Source: Neocallimastix lanati (nom. inval.)
Lineage: Eukaryota > Neocallimastigomycota > Neocallimastigomycetes > Neocallimastigales > Neocallimastigaceae
Assembly: GCA_016946835.1 (NCBI GenBank)
Contig: JACVTC010000018.1
Span: 467,501-531,500 of the forward strand
Reading direction: 5' to 3'
Length of the DNA: 64,000 bases
Positions 12,841 through 25,271 of this stretch are shown here, piece after piece; positions within the stretch are counted from its first letter, which is position 1, and each line of letters starts with the position of its first letter. The translations under genes were made by a program, and so were the position numbers. A model generated the notes under the pieces. It saw only the letters and a list, made by a program, of their open reading frames with translations, made no database searches and was not told where the DNA came from.

Positions 12841-13855
12841 TTCGAGTACTTTTGAAGTCTTAAATTTTTATTATTATTTTAAATTAATTATAACTATTTT
12901 TTAATATCTCAATTAATGAAAATATTTTAGTAGTTTTTTTTTTTAAAAAAAATATTATAATATTTAATTCTGTTAATTTTTATTAATTTATTAGTATTAA
13001 TTTGTTATATTAAAAATTCTCATTTTAATTTTTACTTAAATTTGATTTCATTAATTTGTTACTATTTTTATCTCATTTAGTATTGTAATACCAAACTTTA
13101 ATAATTAAGTCATTTATATTATTTAATTTATTATTAATTTTGATTAAATAAAAGGTGATTATTATTTGATTATATTTTTTATTTTTTATTCATTGATTAG
13201 TTTTATAATTTCGTTTTAATATATTTGATATATTACATAATGTGATTTATTTAATACATATAATTAATTTTTTATTATTATTTTTATTTATTTATATATT
13301 TTTTTTTTATATTAATAATATTTTAGTTTCAAATTTATCTAAATACCATCAGTTGACTATTTATTTCTCATCTTGATGATATTAGATTTAATTTAATTTA
13401 ATATTAGTATCATCAATTGACTATTTAATTTTCATCTTGATGATACTAGATTTAATTTAATTTAATATTAGTATCATCAGTTGACTATTTATTTCTCATC
13501 TTGATGATACTATGTTTATTTTATTTTTAATATTAATATCATCAGTTGACAATAAATTTTTCATCTTGATGATATCATTTTTATTTTATTTTAATATTAA
13601 TATCATCAGTTGACAATAAAATTTTCATCTTGATGATATTAATTTTATTATTTGACAATTTAACTATAATTTTATTTATTGTAGATTAAAAAAATATCTT
13701 TATTTCTTATGGATTTGATTCGGTAATAAATAAAATGCAATAAATAATAAAAATAATAATTTATTAGTTCTTTGGTTTTATTGAAAGGTAAAAATAGAAA
13801 AATTTAATTTATATTATAACTTAACTTTATTTTAATTCAAACTCAATTAGTAGAT
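12841..13855 (-). other. leader of the copia element
   Basis: About 1 kb, very A/T-rich, no protein seen. It is unusually long for a copia leader and holds the hairpin minisatellite listed separately. Confidence 0.6.
13345..13645. repeat. five-copy hairpin minisatellite in the copia leader
   Basis: Five units of roughly 60-65 bp. Each has ATCATCAGTTGAC, a short A/T spacer, then TCATCTTGATGAT; the arms ATCATCA and TGATGAT pair, so every unit can fold into a 7-8 bp stem with a loop of about 22-25 nt. The first unit has a changed base in its left arm. Confidence 0.8.
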
Positions 13856-13869
13856 TGAGACTCTTAATC
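13856..13869 (-). other. primer-binding site, tRNA-Lys(CUU) anticodon arm type
   Basis: The minus strand reads GATTAAGAGTCTCA directly after the 5' LTR. Its complement TGAGACTCTTAATC is the anticodon arm of eukaryotic tRNA-Lys(CUU) as I remember it. The same 14-mer sits next to the LTR at 42525-42538, 52859-52872 and (opposite strand) 35176-35189. Confidence 0.8.
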
Positions 13870-14073
13870 TTTTAGACACATTAATGTTTATATAATTAAA
13901 TAATAGTTTAATTTATTTATATTATAGATATTTTATTATTTATTAATATATTTTTTATGAAAATAGAACTAAAGAAAAACATGTTCATTTAGAAAGCTTT
14001 TATACATGAATATTATTTATTAAACTAATTGATTGGTTAATATAAAATGAAATATAGTAAATATATTTTAACA
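13870..14073 (-). repeat. 5' LTR of the copia element
   Basis: 204 bp, one difference from 7792-7995. Followed outside by the AATAT duplication at 14074-14078. Confidence 0.9.
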
Positions 14074-14078
14074 AATAT

Positions 14079-14197
14079 TTTAGATTAATTTAGTGAATAA
14101 ATCAATTAGTTTTAGATAAATAAAAAAAAAAAAAAAAAAAAAAAATTTTTTTTCATTTAATTTATCACAAAAATAATAATTTTTTAAATTAGCTTAG

Positions 14198-14243
<46 letters not shown>

Positions 14244-15119
14244 ATAATAATAATAATATTAATAATTATAATAATAATTTTTATTTTTAATTATTTTAAT
14301 AAATTACTTGCTTGAAATAATAGCAAGAAAAACCCGTTCAATTTTATTTTTTATTTATTTATTTAAAAAGGCGTTTATACGAGCGAATAGAGCTCATATA
14401 CAGAGTTAGAAGAATTGTCTTCTTTAGTGTTGCACTCGACGAATAGATTTGGTTCTAGACTAGGTAAAACTCTATAAGAGAGCACCGTAGCCTATTATAA
14501 AGGAAAACGGTTCTAGGTTTGCAACAACTCTGGCGAATAAGGAGCTTACGTCACCGAAGACGTAAGATTAAAATTATATAGTATTTTAAACTTTTATTTC
14601 GTGCTTACTCGCGGCACTAGTTATAATAGTACTGACGGTTTTTTTTTCTATAGTTGTGAGTCAATAGTACTATTCTATTTTATCAATCAATAATTTTATA
14701 ATTAATATTACAATTTTATAATTAAGAAAACAAAGATTAAAATATAAATATAAGGTTTATACGACTTCCAAAGCGACAGAAGTTGGTCTCTGTTTTCGTA
14801 ACATTTTAGTGTTCAGATACTATTGATATAGGGGAAAATAATTTGTTTTATTCTTTTCAGCTAACAATAAGTTAGACATAATAAAGAATCTAACAATATT
14901 ACTTCCTTTTGTCTATAAGACATTAACAATCGATTTTATCTGAGTTATCACTTAAAAGGCTAAAGGAACTTATCGTATAAAACTTTGATAGATTATATAT
15001 TTAGTTGGTCCAATACTATATAATCTAGTTTATATTTCAGTAATTTTTGATAAATAATTATAAAATAAAAATATTCAATTATAAAATATTATAAAGTGTT
15101 ATTAAAATTTTGTGTTCTT
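14079..15119. other. unassigned stretch with two A runs; possible leader or LTR remnant
   Basis: A runs at about 14122-14145 and 14201-14241, then about 800 bases of somewhat higher G+C (from about 14370) without a protein. It may be the 5' end of the plus-strand gypsy element that follows, but I could not match it to the candidate 3' LTR at 18052. An inverted pair around ATAGTACT (about 14625 and 14670) could fold. Confidence 0.3.
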
Positions 15120-15376
15120 ATCCATTAACCTTGGAAACCTACCAATAAACAACTTTTGAACTTTTGGAATCTCTACTACCTATCTACCTTTTGGATTATT
15201 GGAATCTCTACTACCACTTTGGGAACTTCTGGATTCTACCGCCTATTCTTTACCTTTGAAAACTTATTCTACTCTACCTTATCTATTTCAATATGGACAA
15301 CTATAATCAAAAAATCCTACCTTTAAGGACGGTTTTGCTGGTGATCGTCGATTCTTTAAAGGATTTCTAGCAAAAA

Positions 15377-17737
15377 ATGGAACTTATTTTTATGATCCAA
15401 CCGGAAAGATTTGCAAACGATGAAGCTAAAGTAATCTATATCATTTCTCGTTTGTACGGAAACGCCATGAATTGGGCTGCTACTCTCATTGAAAACCAAG
15501 ATCCTTTTCTCCTTAATTATAATCAATTCATTGCTAGATTAAAATCAGTATTTGGAAGCTACGATTCTACCTTTATTGCGAACCAGAAATTAAGAACAAT
15601 CAAACAAAATCGAATTGGTGAAGTCAGAAATTATATTTTAGAATTTAATAAATACGCCGATGAATCTTCTTGGAATGAAGAAGCCAAGATGGACGCCTTT
15701 CTTGCCGGTCTACATGACCATATTGCTACTAGAATTTTAGAAATGTTTCCTGGACCTCAAACCCTCTTTGCTATGCAAACAATTGCATCTAGGATCGATA
15801 ATCGTATTTCTACTCATAGACAATTCTCCAATCTTCAAAGTCAAAATTCAAATAGTAATAATAATAATAAAAATAAAAAGGGCAAAAAATCATTCTTTTT
15901 CCAAAAGCAATTTAAATCCAAACCTCATGGACCTCTATCTCAAGAAGAAAAAGAAAGAAGAAAAAGAGAAAATCTTTGTTTATATTGTGGATCCTCTGAA
16001 CATTCTCTCGACAACTGTCCACTTAAAAATAAATATAAAAATAAAAATAAACCTTCATCAAGTAGCACCTATATTTCTAATCCCGAATCAAAACCTATAT
16101 CCAGACCTAGAGCTTCTGACTCAAATCTTCCTATTTACGAATTTTCTTTAAGTATTGATAATACTAATTCTACCGCTAAAATTCTTCTCGATACTGGTTC
16201 TCAAATCAATTTAATGGATGTCTACTATGTTAAAGAAAATAATATCCCGTATTCAACCAAAACTAATTTCCCTAAGGTATCTGGCATCGGTGGAAAACAA
16301 AATATTCTTGGTAAAACTCTTCCTATTTCTATCACTTATAATAACCATAAATGTAAGACTCAATTCTATGTGGTTGACCTTCCTTCTTATTGTGCTATTT
16401 TAGGTTTCGAATGGATTTCTACTCACAATCCTGATATTGACTTCAAAAATAAAGTTTTAAGATTTAATTCCAATTATTGCGTTGAAAATTGTTTAATCAT
16501 CCCTAACTCCTTTACTTCTTATGTTCCTTTAAATACTACTAAACAAAATGACAAAAATGAAAATAAAGAAATCAATAATAAAATAAGCAAATCATTACCA
16601 AAAAAATTACTTCCATTTATAGACACTTTCAGTAAAATATACACTAATGAATCACCTCCTTATTGTCCTTTTGATAGAGAGATTAAACCCAAACAAAATG
16701 AAAAACTTCATTATGACTCAATCTACCCCTTAACTGAAAAAGAACCTCTAGCTTCGAAGAAATATATTAAAGAAAATGAAGACAAAAAATTTATTAGTAA
16801 ATCTAAATCTCCGGCTGCTGCTTCTGTTTCATTTGTTCCCAAGAAAGACCTAAATGATCTCTTTCGTACTCATAAACCACCCTCCGATTTTTTTTCTGAT
16901 AAAGATTCTCAATTCACTTCAAAATTTTGGTCAGCTATTTGTAAATCTTTCAATATCACAACGAAACTTGCTTCTCCCTTCCATCACCAAACCAATGGTT
17001 TAACGGAGAGGGTGAACTCCGTTATTGAACAATACTTAAGATGTTATTCAAACTTTAAAGGTTCTGATTGGTATAATTTTTTATTCCTTGCAGAATTCAG
17101 TTATAATAATTCAATTCAAGAATCAATTAAACACTCACCTTTTTATGCAAACTATGGATATAATCCAAGATATTCACCATCAATTCCAAACAGTACAGAT
17201 GTTCCTAGAGCTGATGAATTTACAAAAGACCTTTCAGAATTATTTAAAACACTTAATGGAAATTTACAACAATCAAGAAAAAAGCAAGAAAAATTTACAA
17301 ACAAACATCGTATTGAAGCTCCAAATTTTAAACCTGGTGATAAAGTGTGGATTAATAGTTCACTTATAATTCATAATGGAAATAAAAAACTTAAACCTAG
17401 AAAACTTGGTCCATATAAAATCATTAAGAAAATTTCTCCCGTTTCATATAAGTTAGACCTACCAAAAGAAATTTGAATCCATCCTGTAATACATGTTTCT
17501 GAACTTGAACCATTCTATGAAGATCACTTTGGACGAAAGAAAGAACCACCACCACCGATAATTATTGACAATGAAGAAGAATACGAAGTTGAAAAAATTC
17601 TTGATAAAAGAAAACATTATGGAAAAATCCAATATCTTATTAAATGGAAAGGCTATCCTTTATCTGAAGCATCTTGGGAACCCGAAGAAAATTTAAATTG
17701 CCCTAAACTCTTAAAAGAATTTAACAAAAATAACTAA
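15377..17737 (+). pseudogene. gag-pol remnant with chromodomain
   Basis: The 699-residue frame at 15377-17476 begins in the middle of Gag; Gag-like sequence already starts upstream near 15295. Recognisable parts are the Gag capsid pattern (MNWAATLIENQ, LRTIKQNRIGEVRNYILEFN), a CCHC knuckle (CLYCGSSEHSLDNC), protease (LLDTGSQINLMD, ILGFEWI), a short segment homologous to the start of reverse transcriptase (YPLTEKEP), the later part of the integrase core (SDKDSQFTSKFW, HHQTNGLTERVNS) and GPY/F (KLGPYKIIKKI). Further down, sequence around 17560-17737 encodes a clear chromodomain ([21 protein letters not shown]). A fossil with a few breaks. Confidence 0.85.
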
Positions 17738-18051
17738 AATTAAAACTTGAAAATGTATCTTTACTTTATTAATATCAAACTTATATTAATTTATTAATAT
17801 CAATATTACTAAATATTATTTTATATTATTAAATATTATTAATATTCATGTATTCTTATTATATATTATATTCATGTAACTTTATTAATATCATGTAATT
17901 TTATTCAAAAAAGTTCGTACTATAAAATGGTTAATTATTTTTATTTTATTTTAGTTTAGTTTAGTCTAGTTTAGTTTAATTTGCTTAATTTTAGTATAAG
18001 TTATACCTAACTGTTAGATTCGTCTGGTATCCGAATCCTGGAGGCGGACCA

Positions 18052-18870
18052 TGTTGTAAAATATTTAATAATTTGAATACGTATTTAAATGTAATGTAAT
18101 GTAAATTATTGTGGATAAAAATGTTTTCCAAATTTTTAATATAAATTTAAATGTATTCCAAATTATTAATTTAAATAATTTTCTCAAAAATTTATGACTA
18201 AATTATTTGGAGAATTTACGTAACAATTACTCAGTTGAATCACGAAACTTCATAAATTAAAAAATAATTAGTCATTAATTAGTTAAATTAAAATAATTAA
18301 AGGAATATTGCCTTTTCCGTTTGTTTACAAAAACTTGCCGTTTTGTTTACTTGTCTTTTAAATTATAGAAATTCTAAAAATAAAAATAGCAAGTTGTGGT
18401 TTAGTAAATTGGTTTTCACAACTTGGCAAAATTTAAATTAAATATATGGATAGAATATATTTAATCATATAATTAATGAATTAAACTCTAAATTTTCTTC
18501 ATAGAAAATTTTAGAAAAATTAGATAGTTTTAAATAGGATTTATATTAAAATAATTCATAACATTTCATGTAATTTATTAAATAATGTAATTGATAATAT
18601 AAAATAATATGTTTATGTAATTTATTAAAATTTATTTTGATTTAAAACTTTATTTTGAAAAAGTATAAAAAGAGTTAATTTTTCAACTATTGAACGATAG
18701 TTGGAAAATCGTATAGAATAGGAAAATTTAAATTTTATTATTAGTCTCGTAACTATTATTAGAATAGTTACTTTCTTATAAAACAATTATATTATAGTTT
18801 GTAAAATCTTAACTGCTAGTGGGAACTCCGGAAAGGACCCTGCGTTACCCAGTTAAGTGGTTGTTGAAAA
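18052..18870 (+). repeat. candidate 3' LTR of the reduced chromovirus
   Basis: Starts TGTTGTAAAATATT right after a polypurine tract and contains a TATA-like AAGTATAAAAAGAG at about 18660. The right end is a guess. No second copy found in the window. Confidence 0.45.
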
Positions 18871-19038
18871 TTAGTTAATAAATAAAATAAATAAATAAAA
18901 GAAATTAAAAAAGAAAATAATTAATTAAATAATAGAGGTTTAAGATATAGTGTTATTAGTGTAGTAAAGTTAGTTTAGAATAGCCACAAACCTAGACTTG
19001 ATAAGTATTTTATTTTACACATGTAACGAAATCTTCAG

Positions 19039-19829
19039 TGGTATGGTTCATATAATTTTAGGAATATAATAATAATTAACACAAATAATAAAATTACAAT
19101 AAAAAAAAAAATAATTTGTTTTAAAATCAATATTTATTTATTTAAATTTATAAAAGAAAAATAATAATATAATTATTTTATTTAATAAAAAGAAAGTTAT
19201 TGATTATATTTTATTTCACTAAAATTACATGTATTTATATTTTTTTATCAAATTAAAATTTGTAAAGCCTAACTATTTTTTTAATAAATTAATTACTAAT
19301 TATTTTTATAAATAAAACATTTAAATTGAAATTGAATTATTATTTTAGTTAATAATATTATTGTTATAAATAGTAGTTATATATTATTGAATTATTAATT
19401 ATTTAATAATAGTTTAATACTAATATATATAAAATAAAAATAAAGAGATTATACAGAATATTTTATTGTGGTTTAGTTAAATTTAGTAATTAAAAATAAA
19501 TTTAAATTGATAACGAAAATTTTAATAACTAATTAAATAGATTTGCTTATTTTCAATATAGCATAATACAAAAGAAATATAATATTAATATATTAAGTGG
19601 GCATGGACAATATTCTTGGCTAAAGATTTTTAATACATTATAATGGAATCGGATCGATAATTCAAAAAGGAATTATAAGTTAATTAGTGATTTATTAACT
19701 TAAGATTTCTATTTAGTAATATTTGAAGAATATTGGAAAGTTCCAATTATATAGAATAGAATAATCTATAAGGTTAGAATAATTTATATTATTCTAGCAC
19801 AATTAGTATTATTTGTTCATTCTGTATTA
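19039..19829 (-). repeat. 3' LTR of the young gypsy element
   Basis: 791 bp, nearly identical to 25272-26063. Its ends are TGGTATGG and CTGTATTA on the plus strand, so only one end has the usual TG/CA form. Confidence 0.9.
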
Positions 19830-19852
19830 AGATGCCCCCGCTAAGACTCAAG

Positions 19853-22800
19853 CTAGGTAGAAGCTGAGTTAAACTTGACAATATTTTTCAAATGAACATT
19901 ACGATTCATTTGTATATTAGTAGCAGGATCAGCTAAAGTGACTGTATTGAATTGTTTCTTTACCACTTTCATAGGTCCAACAAAGTAAGGTTCTAATTTA
20001 GTTCGATTAAAGTTTCTTACTAGTACTAAATCACCTGGTTTTATTCTTTTAGCTTGATTCATACTGGTCTTTTCTTCTCTCCTAGTAGCCCAATACTTCG
20101 AAGCATTTTTGATATTAGATGCGGCCTCCATTACCCATTGGTAGTGTGATACAAATTTTTCCAGTAGAATTTCGTCAGAAGACTTATTTATACCCTTAGT
20201 TGGTCTGGCAGCAATGTCAAAAGGTTGTTGGTCCTCCCTTCCATAAACTAATTCAAAGCTTGAATGGTTGGTAATTGAGTTTTTAGTAGTTCTTAAAGCC
20301 CAAAGTGCAGATGGTAAAATTTCATCCCACTCTTTGTGTTGTTTTCCTAGTAATCGTAATAATTTTCCAATTTCTTTATTACGATTCTCAACTAAACCAT
20401 TGCTTTCAGGATGATATGGAGTGATAAATTTAACATATACATCATATAAATCAAGGAAGATTTTTGTCATATCTGATGTAAATTGTGTTCCATTATCAGT
20501 AGTGATAATTTGAGGTACACCGTGTCGAGCAAATACATTAATTAAAAATTTTATCACATCCTGAGAAGTAACATTTTCAGTGGGCTCTGCCTCAACCCAT
20601 TTAGTAAAATAATCAACCACAACGATTATATATTGATTATTATTTCTGGTTTTACTTAGAGGTCCTATAATATCCAATCCTAAGTGTGTAAATGGTCCTT
20701 CCACTTCAGTTGGTTTATCTTCCGTTGGTTCAGGGTATGGTTGAGATTTATTTAATTGACATTTTTCACATTTACCTATAATTCGCTTAATGTCATTAAC
20801 CATATTGTTCCAATAGTAGCTCTTTTTCAAACGTTGGTATGTCTTGTAATAGCCTTCGTGTCCTATACTGTGTGCTTGAAAAATTAATTGAAGTTTTTCT
20901 TTTGTATCTGTAACTAATTTTCTATAATTATTGCCATCAACAAAGTAGTCCACACCATCAATTGTCGTAAATTTTTCTTCAATAAATTCCTTAATGGTTC
21001 TTGAAAGCAGGTTTTCATCTTGTTCCTTGATAATTTGTGTTGTTAAGACAACTTTTTCTTTTTCATTTTTCATTCTTGATAAAGCATCTGCGACAACATT
21101 ATTCTTTCCAGTTTCATATCGTAAATCAATTCCTAACATACTGACAGTCAAACACCATCTAGTATGACGAGAATTTTGTGGTTCCTTACTTTTAAGTAAT
21201 CCGATTAATGGTCTATGATCTGTATATACTATAGTTTGCTTAGGATTTCCCATAATATAAGATTTTAATTTATTAATACAGTAAATTAGAGCAGCACCTT
21301 CTAGATCCGTAATTCCATAATTCTTTTCCGATTTAGATAAACTTCTACTAATATAATGAACCGGATGCTCCTTTCCAGTTTCATCATCCTTTTGTAAAAG
21401 CACACCGCCTATTCCATCATAGGAAGCATCTGTTCTTATAATAAATTCTCTATCAAATCTAGGAAATCTTAATATTGGGGCATTGATTAATCTTTCCTTA
21501 AGAATTTTAAAACTTTCTTCTTGTTCCTTTTTCCATTCAAACTTAACACCTTTTCTTAATAGAGTGCATAGAGGTGCAGTAACTTTTGCAAAGTCCTTAA
21601 TGAAATTTCTGTAATATCCAATGGCTCCTAAAAATGATCGAAGTTCATGAATGTTAGAGGGAGCCTTCCATTCTTTAATAGCTTCAACTTTGTTTTCCAA
21701 TGGACTTAAACCTTCTGAGGATACTTTATGTCCAAGTACTTCTACTTCAGTTTGCATGAAAGAACACTTTTCAATATTGATTTTTAACTTATGTTCCTTG
21801 AATATTTCTAAGACTTGTTTAAGATGTTCTAGGTGTTCTTCTTCAGTTCTTGAGTAGATTAAAATATCATCGATAAAGTTATAGACGCATTTTCCTATTA
21901 AGGGAAATAGTATACGGTTCATTTCTCTTTGGAATGTAGCTGGAGCACCTGTTAAACCGAAGGGCATTACCTTGAATTGGTAGTTTCCGAACTTAGTTGT
22001 AAAGGTAGTGATTTCAACACTATCATCATCCATTAATATTTGATGATAACCGGAATAAAGATCTAATGTTGAGAAGATTTTTGCTCCATCTAAGCTATCA
22101 AAAATTTCCTCAATATTTGGTAAAGAATAAGAATCCTTCTTAGTTGCTTCATTTACTTTCCTATAGTCAATACACAGGCGCCATTTACCGTTCTTTTTAG
22201 GCACAAGTACTACTGGTGATGACCATTCTGAACATGAAGGTTCAATTAATCGTTTATATATGAGTTTGGTTAATTCTTCTTTTAAGATATCTGTTTTTAA
22301 TTTACTAAGTCGATAAAATTTTTGTTTAATAGGTTTAACTCCTTCCTTAAGAATAATTTTGTGTGGTGATAAATCTGAAGGTGTTAATTCTTCAGAAGAA
22401 GTTGCAATTATATCAATATATTCTTCAAGTAATCTAGTAATAGCTTCTCTATAATTTGAATTAATTGTACTTTGAAAAACTGTGTCATATATATATTTTA
22501 TGGGTGGTAATCCTTCAATCGTTTTCAATTGTTGCTTAGCTTCTTGGTGATTCAATGCTTTGATTACACATAATAATTTTTCTTCGTCATCATATTCATT
22601 ATTAATAGGTGCAATTTCTTCAATTAAACCTTGATCATTAAATCGACAAAGACTATATCTAATTGGATGTATAAATAACTGGTTATCAATTTGAGTTTTG
22701 AGGTTGATTAATATATCATAGAATGGATCCTCCTTGTCTATAATTCTACACGTAACAAGTAGTTCTAGTTCATTAATTTTTACGGGAACTTTGATTAACA

Positions 22801-23844
22801 CATCTTCTGAATAATCATCATTCATCGTTGCTAAACGTATTCGTCCTGCACTAACTCCTATAGGTTCATACTGATGAGGTAATTTATCTAAAAATTGCTT
22901 TGTGATAATACTTAAGTTGCTACATGAATCTATTAAAGCCTTACCACGAACTCCATCTACTATTACATCAACCATAGCAATATCATCTTCTTGTGGTTCA
23001 TGATGTTTACTTTTATATGTATGATCTATATTGTTCTTTATTATTGTAGTAGCACACATATTATCCACTGCACCTGAAATTTTAGTATTATTCTTTTCTA
23101 ATTTAAGTCCTTGTGATACTTGAGACCGTATCTTTGGAGCAACGTCCAATAATTGTCCAAATGTAATATTGCAATTACTGGAGTTTAAATCTTTGATCAC
23201 GTCATAACTATCACAATCAGTTTGCATTTGTATTCTTCTTGGAATTCTAGTTGGCATAATTTCAGTTGACTTTTCTGATGATTTTTCTTGAATTAATTTA
23301 TTTAAAGTTTGTTTAAAATTATTTTCTTCCTGAGAAGTTTCTTCATTAATAACATTAACATTACTATTATTATTATTATTTTCCACAGAAGTACTAGTAC
23401 TAGCTCTTTCCTTATCTCTTAGCTCTTTCTCAATTCTCTTTTCTTTTTCTATTTTAGGTTGAACCATAATCGAAGGATGTAATTGAGTTGTTGGCTTTTT
23501 GACTGGTCGCGATGTTCCCCTTAATTGATTTTCTTTTTGTTTTCGTAAACCTGGAGTAACTATTGGCTTAGGATCATCTCTTAGACTACGGTGAACCCTC
23601 TTTCCTCTTTGGTCACTAGTCTCTTCATCTTTATGATTTGCCTTTCTCTTTATAACGTTTACTAAGTAATTCAATTCTTTGGAACCATCCGACTTATCAT
23701 CAAAATCTTCGTAATAATCCGTAGTAGTACCTTCTTGGAAATCAGCAGTTTCTTCATAATCATCATCTTCTTTTAAGTCAACTATTTTGGGACGATGGCA
23801 GACTGAAGCAATTTTTTTGACGATGGGAGTGCTTCTACTCCCTT
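19853..23844 (-). CDS. pol: pol of the young gypsy element
   Basis: The 1273-residue frame from the Met at 23674 continues open upstream to the gag end, in a different frame from gag, as in elements that frameshift. N-terminal charged linker, protease-like segment (ALIDSCSNLSIIT), reverse transcriptase (WRLCIDYRKVNEAT, KVMPFGLTGAPATF, NFIDDILIYS), RNase H (RTDASYDGIGGVL, YTDHRPLI), integrase zinc finger (HEGYYKTYQRL, CEKCQLNK) and core (LGLDIIGPLS, TTDNGTQFTSD, ESNGLVENRNKE), and a GPY/F module (LEPYFVGPMKVVKK). No chromodomain follows, so it is a different lineage from the elements at 1 and 15120. Confidence 0.93.
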
Positions 23845-24762
23845 TTAGTGGTTTAAATGATTTTCATAAAACTTCTTGCGGTTATTTTCCAATATAGAAT
23901 TTAATTTAGGACAGTTTCGTTTGGTATGTCCTTCATTGCTACAAAACCAGCAAGTACTAATTTTCATTTCTTTCATCTTGTTAGTGAGATTTTCTATAGA
24001 TACATTTTTGTGGGTTTTTGGTTTGTTAAAATCATTTGAAATGTTCTTATTAAAATTACTTTTAGAGTTAAGGAGATTGTAACGAGTCTTATCATAATAT
24101 TCAGTACTATTTTTAATAGATAAACGATCAACTTTTTCAGCTATAGCGAACGCTTTGGTAATAGAAATATGGTCTTTAAGCATAACCTTTCTCCATGCGT
24201 CAGGATTATTGGTTAAGGAATCTGCATAATCTAAAATACTAATTTTTCTTCTTCTCTTTTTATCCAATTTATGGTACAAAGATCTATAACGGACATTAAA
24301 ATCTTTAACTTTCTCGTTCTTCTTTATTTTCATGGAACGTAATTCTCGTAACAAATTGGTTTGATCTTCTTTAAGTCCATAGAAAGTCTTCAGATGATTT
24401 ATGATTTCATCAAGGCTTGGGTAGGTGGTAGTAGATTCACTTTCTTCATCATCTTCTCCTTCACTATCGCTATCGAAATCAGAATCTTCATCTTCAGTAA
24501 GGTCATTTCCATCTTCTAGTTCTTGGATAATTTCTCTTGGTTCTCCAGAAGCCGTTAATATACAAGCAGTAAAAATAGTTTCAGGATCCTTGATATGTTG
24601 GTATTTTATCCATGCCTTTAACTCATTTGCCCAGGAGTTGATGTCAAGGTTTTGTTTAGTAAGCTTTTCAAAATCTTTTAATTCTTTCTTTAATTCTCTG
24701 AAGCTAAGCTTACTTTCTGGAGTACTCTCTGTTGGAGTACTGGAAGTGCTGGATGTTCTCAT
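23845..24762 (-). CDS. gag: gag of the young gypsy element
   Basis: 305 residues. Ser/Thr-rich start, a capsid-like middle (INSWANELKAWIKYQ, LKTFYGLKEDQTNLLRELRSM, VKDFNVRYRSLYHKL), an acidic insert (about residues 88-107) and a CCHC zinc knuckle near the C-terminus (CWFCSNEGHTKRNC). It overlaps the open upstream part of pol by a few codons. Confidence 0.9.
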   Translation of the reverse strand: MRTSSTSSTPTESTPESKLSFRELKKELKDFEKLTKQNLDINSWANELKAWIKYQHIKDPETIFTACILTASGEPREIIQELEDGNDLTEDEDSDFDSDSEGEDDEESESTTTYPSLDEIINHLKTFYGLKEDQTNLLRELRSMKIKKNEKVKDFNVRYRSLYHKLDKKRRRKISILDYADSLTNNPDAWRKVMLKDHISITKAFAIAEKVDRLSIKNSTEYYDKTRYNLLNSKSNFNKNISNDFNKPKTHKNVSIENLTNKMKEMKISTCWFCSNEGHTKRNCPKLNSILENNRKKFYENHLNH

Positions 24763-25245
24763 AAAATAAAATTTATTGTATCTATAGAATGCTAAACCTC
24801 GTAATGTATAAATTGTTATAAAAAAGTAAAAATAAAAAAAATTAAAAAAAATAAATCTTTTAACTAATAAAATTATTAATTATTTATTATTATTAATCAC
24901 TTATTAAATTATAATAATCGTGCAATCTGATAGTACACACTGTCTGACGTGCAGCTTACCTCTTGAAAGGTGTCATGCCACGCGTGTGCCACGGTTACTA
25001 TTTTCAATATAAAAAATAGCAGTCCAGAGCCTACTAGCCCAATTACTATGTAGGATAAACTTAACCCGGAAATCTATGCACGAATATTAGTTTAATTTAA
25101 TATTAATTAATATTTTTAACAATTAATAATAATTAGTTAAAAATATAAAAATTGTTTTCTTTTTTTAAAAAAATATTTGTTTTATTAGAAAAATTATTTA
25201 TTAATATTATAATTTTATCCCCAATGTATTAATTTATTATTATAT
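24763..25245 (-). other. leader of the young gypsy element
   Basis: Non-coding. An island of clearly higher G+C at about 24920-25085 sits between A/T-rich arms, a plausible place for a structured packaging or dimerisation signal. Nothing else recognised. Confidence 0.4.
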
Positions 25246-25263
25246 TCCCCGATATCTCCACCA
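25246..25263 (-). other. primer-binding site of the young gypsy element
   Basis: The minus strand reads TGGTGGAGATATCGGGGA starting 8 nt inside the LTR. This is the form expected for a complement of a tRNA 3' end (CCA preceded by a 7-nt acceptor strand and a C-rich T stem). I do not assign the tRNA. Confidence 0.6.
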
Positions 25264-25271
25264 ATTTTTCA

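Larger units (their letters stand above)
7792..14073 (-). mobile_element. Ty1/copia LTR retrotransposon, young
   Basis: 6282 bp bounded by 204-bp LTRs (7792-7995 and 13870-14073) that differ at one position, with a 5-bp AATAT duplication. Minus-strand order: LTR, primer-binding site, about 1 kb leader with hairpin repeats, gag, protease, integrase, Asn-rich linker, reverse transcriptase, RNase H, polypurine tract, LTR. Integrase before reverse transcriptase is the copia order. The coding part is broken by about three interruptions even though the LTRs are nearly identical, so it probably moved with help from another copy. Confidence 0.93.
15120..18870 (+). mobile_element. reduced Ty3/gypsy chromovirus (non-autonomous fossil)
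   Basis: Parts: a pyrimidine-rich leader with a direct repeat (TTGGAATCTCTACTACC twice), gag with zinc knuckle, protease, a short remnant of the reverse-transcriptase region, the C-terminal half of an integrase, a GPY/F module and a chromodomain ending at about 17737, a polypurine tract (TGGAGGCGGA, about 18040-18049) and a candidate 3' LTR. It is broken and cannot supply its own reverse transcriptase. Ends are approximate because no matching LTR pair was found. Confidence 0.75.

Noticed and set aside
18052-19038. LTR pair for the plus-strand chromovirus with 14079-15119
   Set aside because: I could not line the two regions up by eye, so no pair is claimed.
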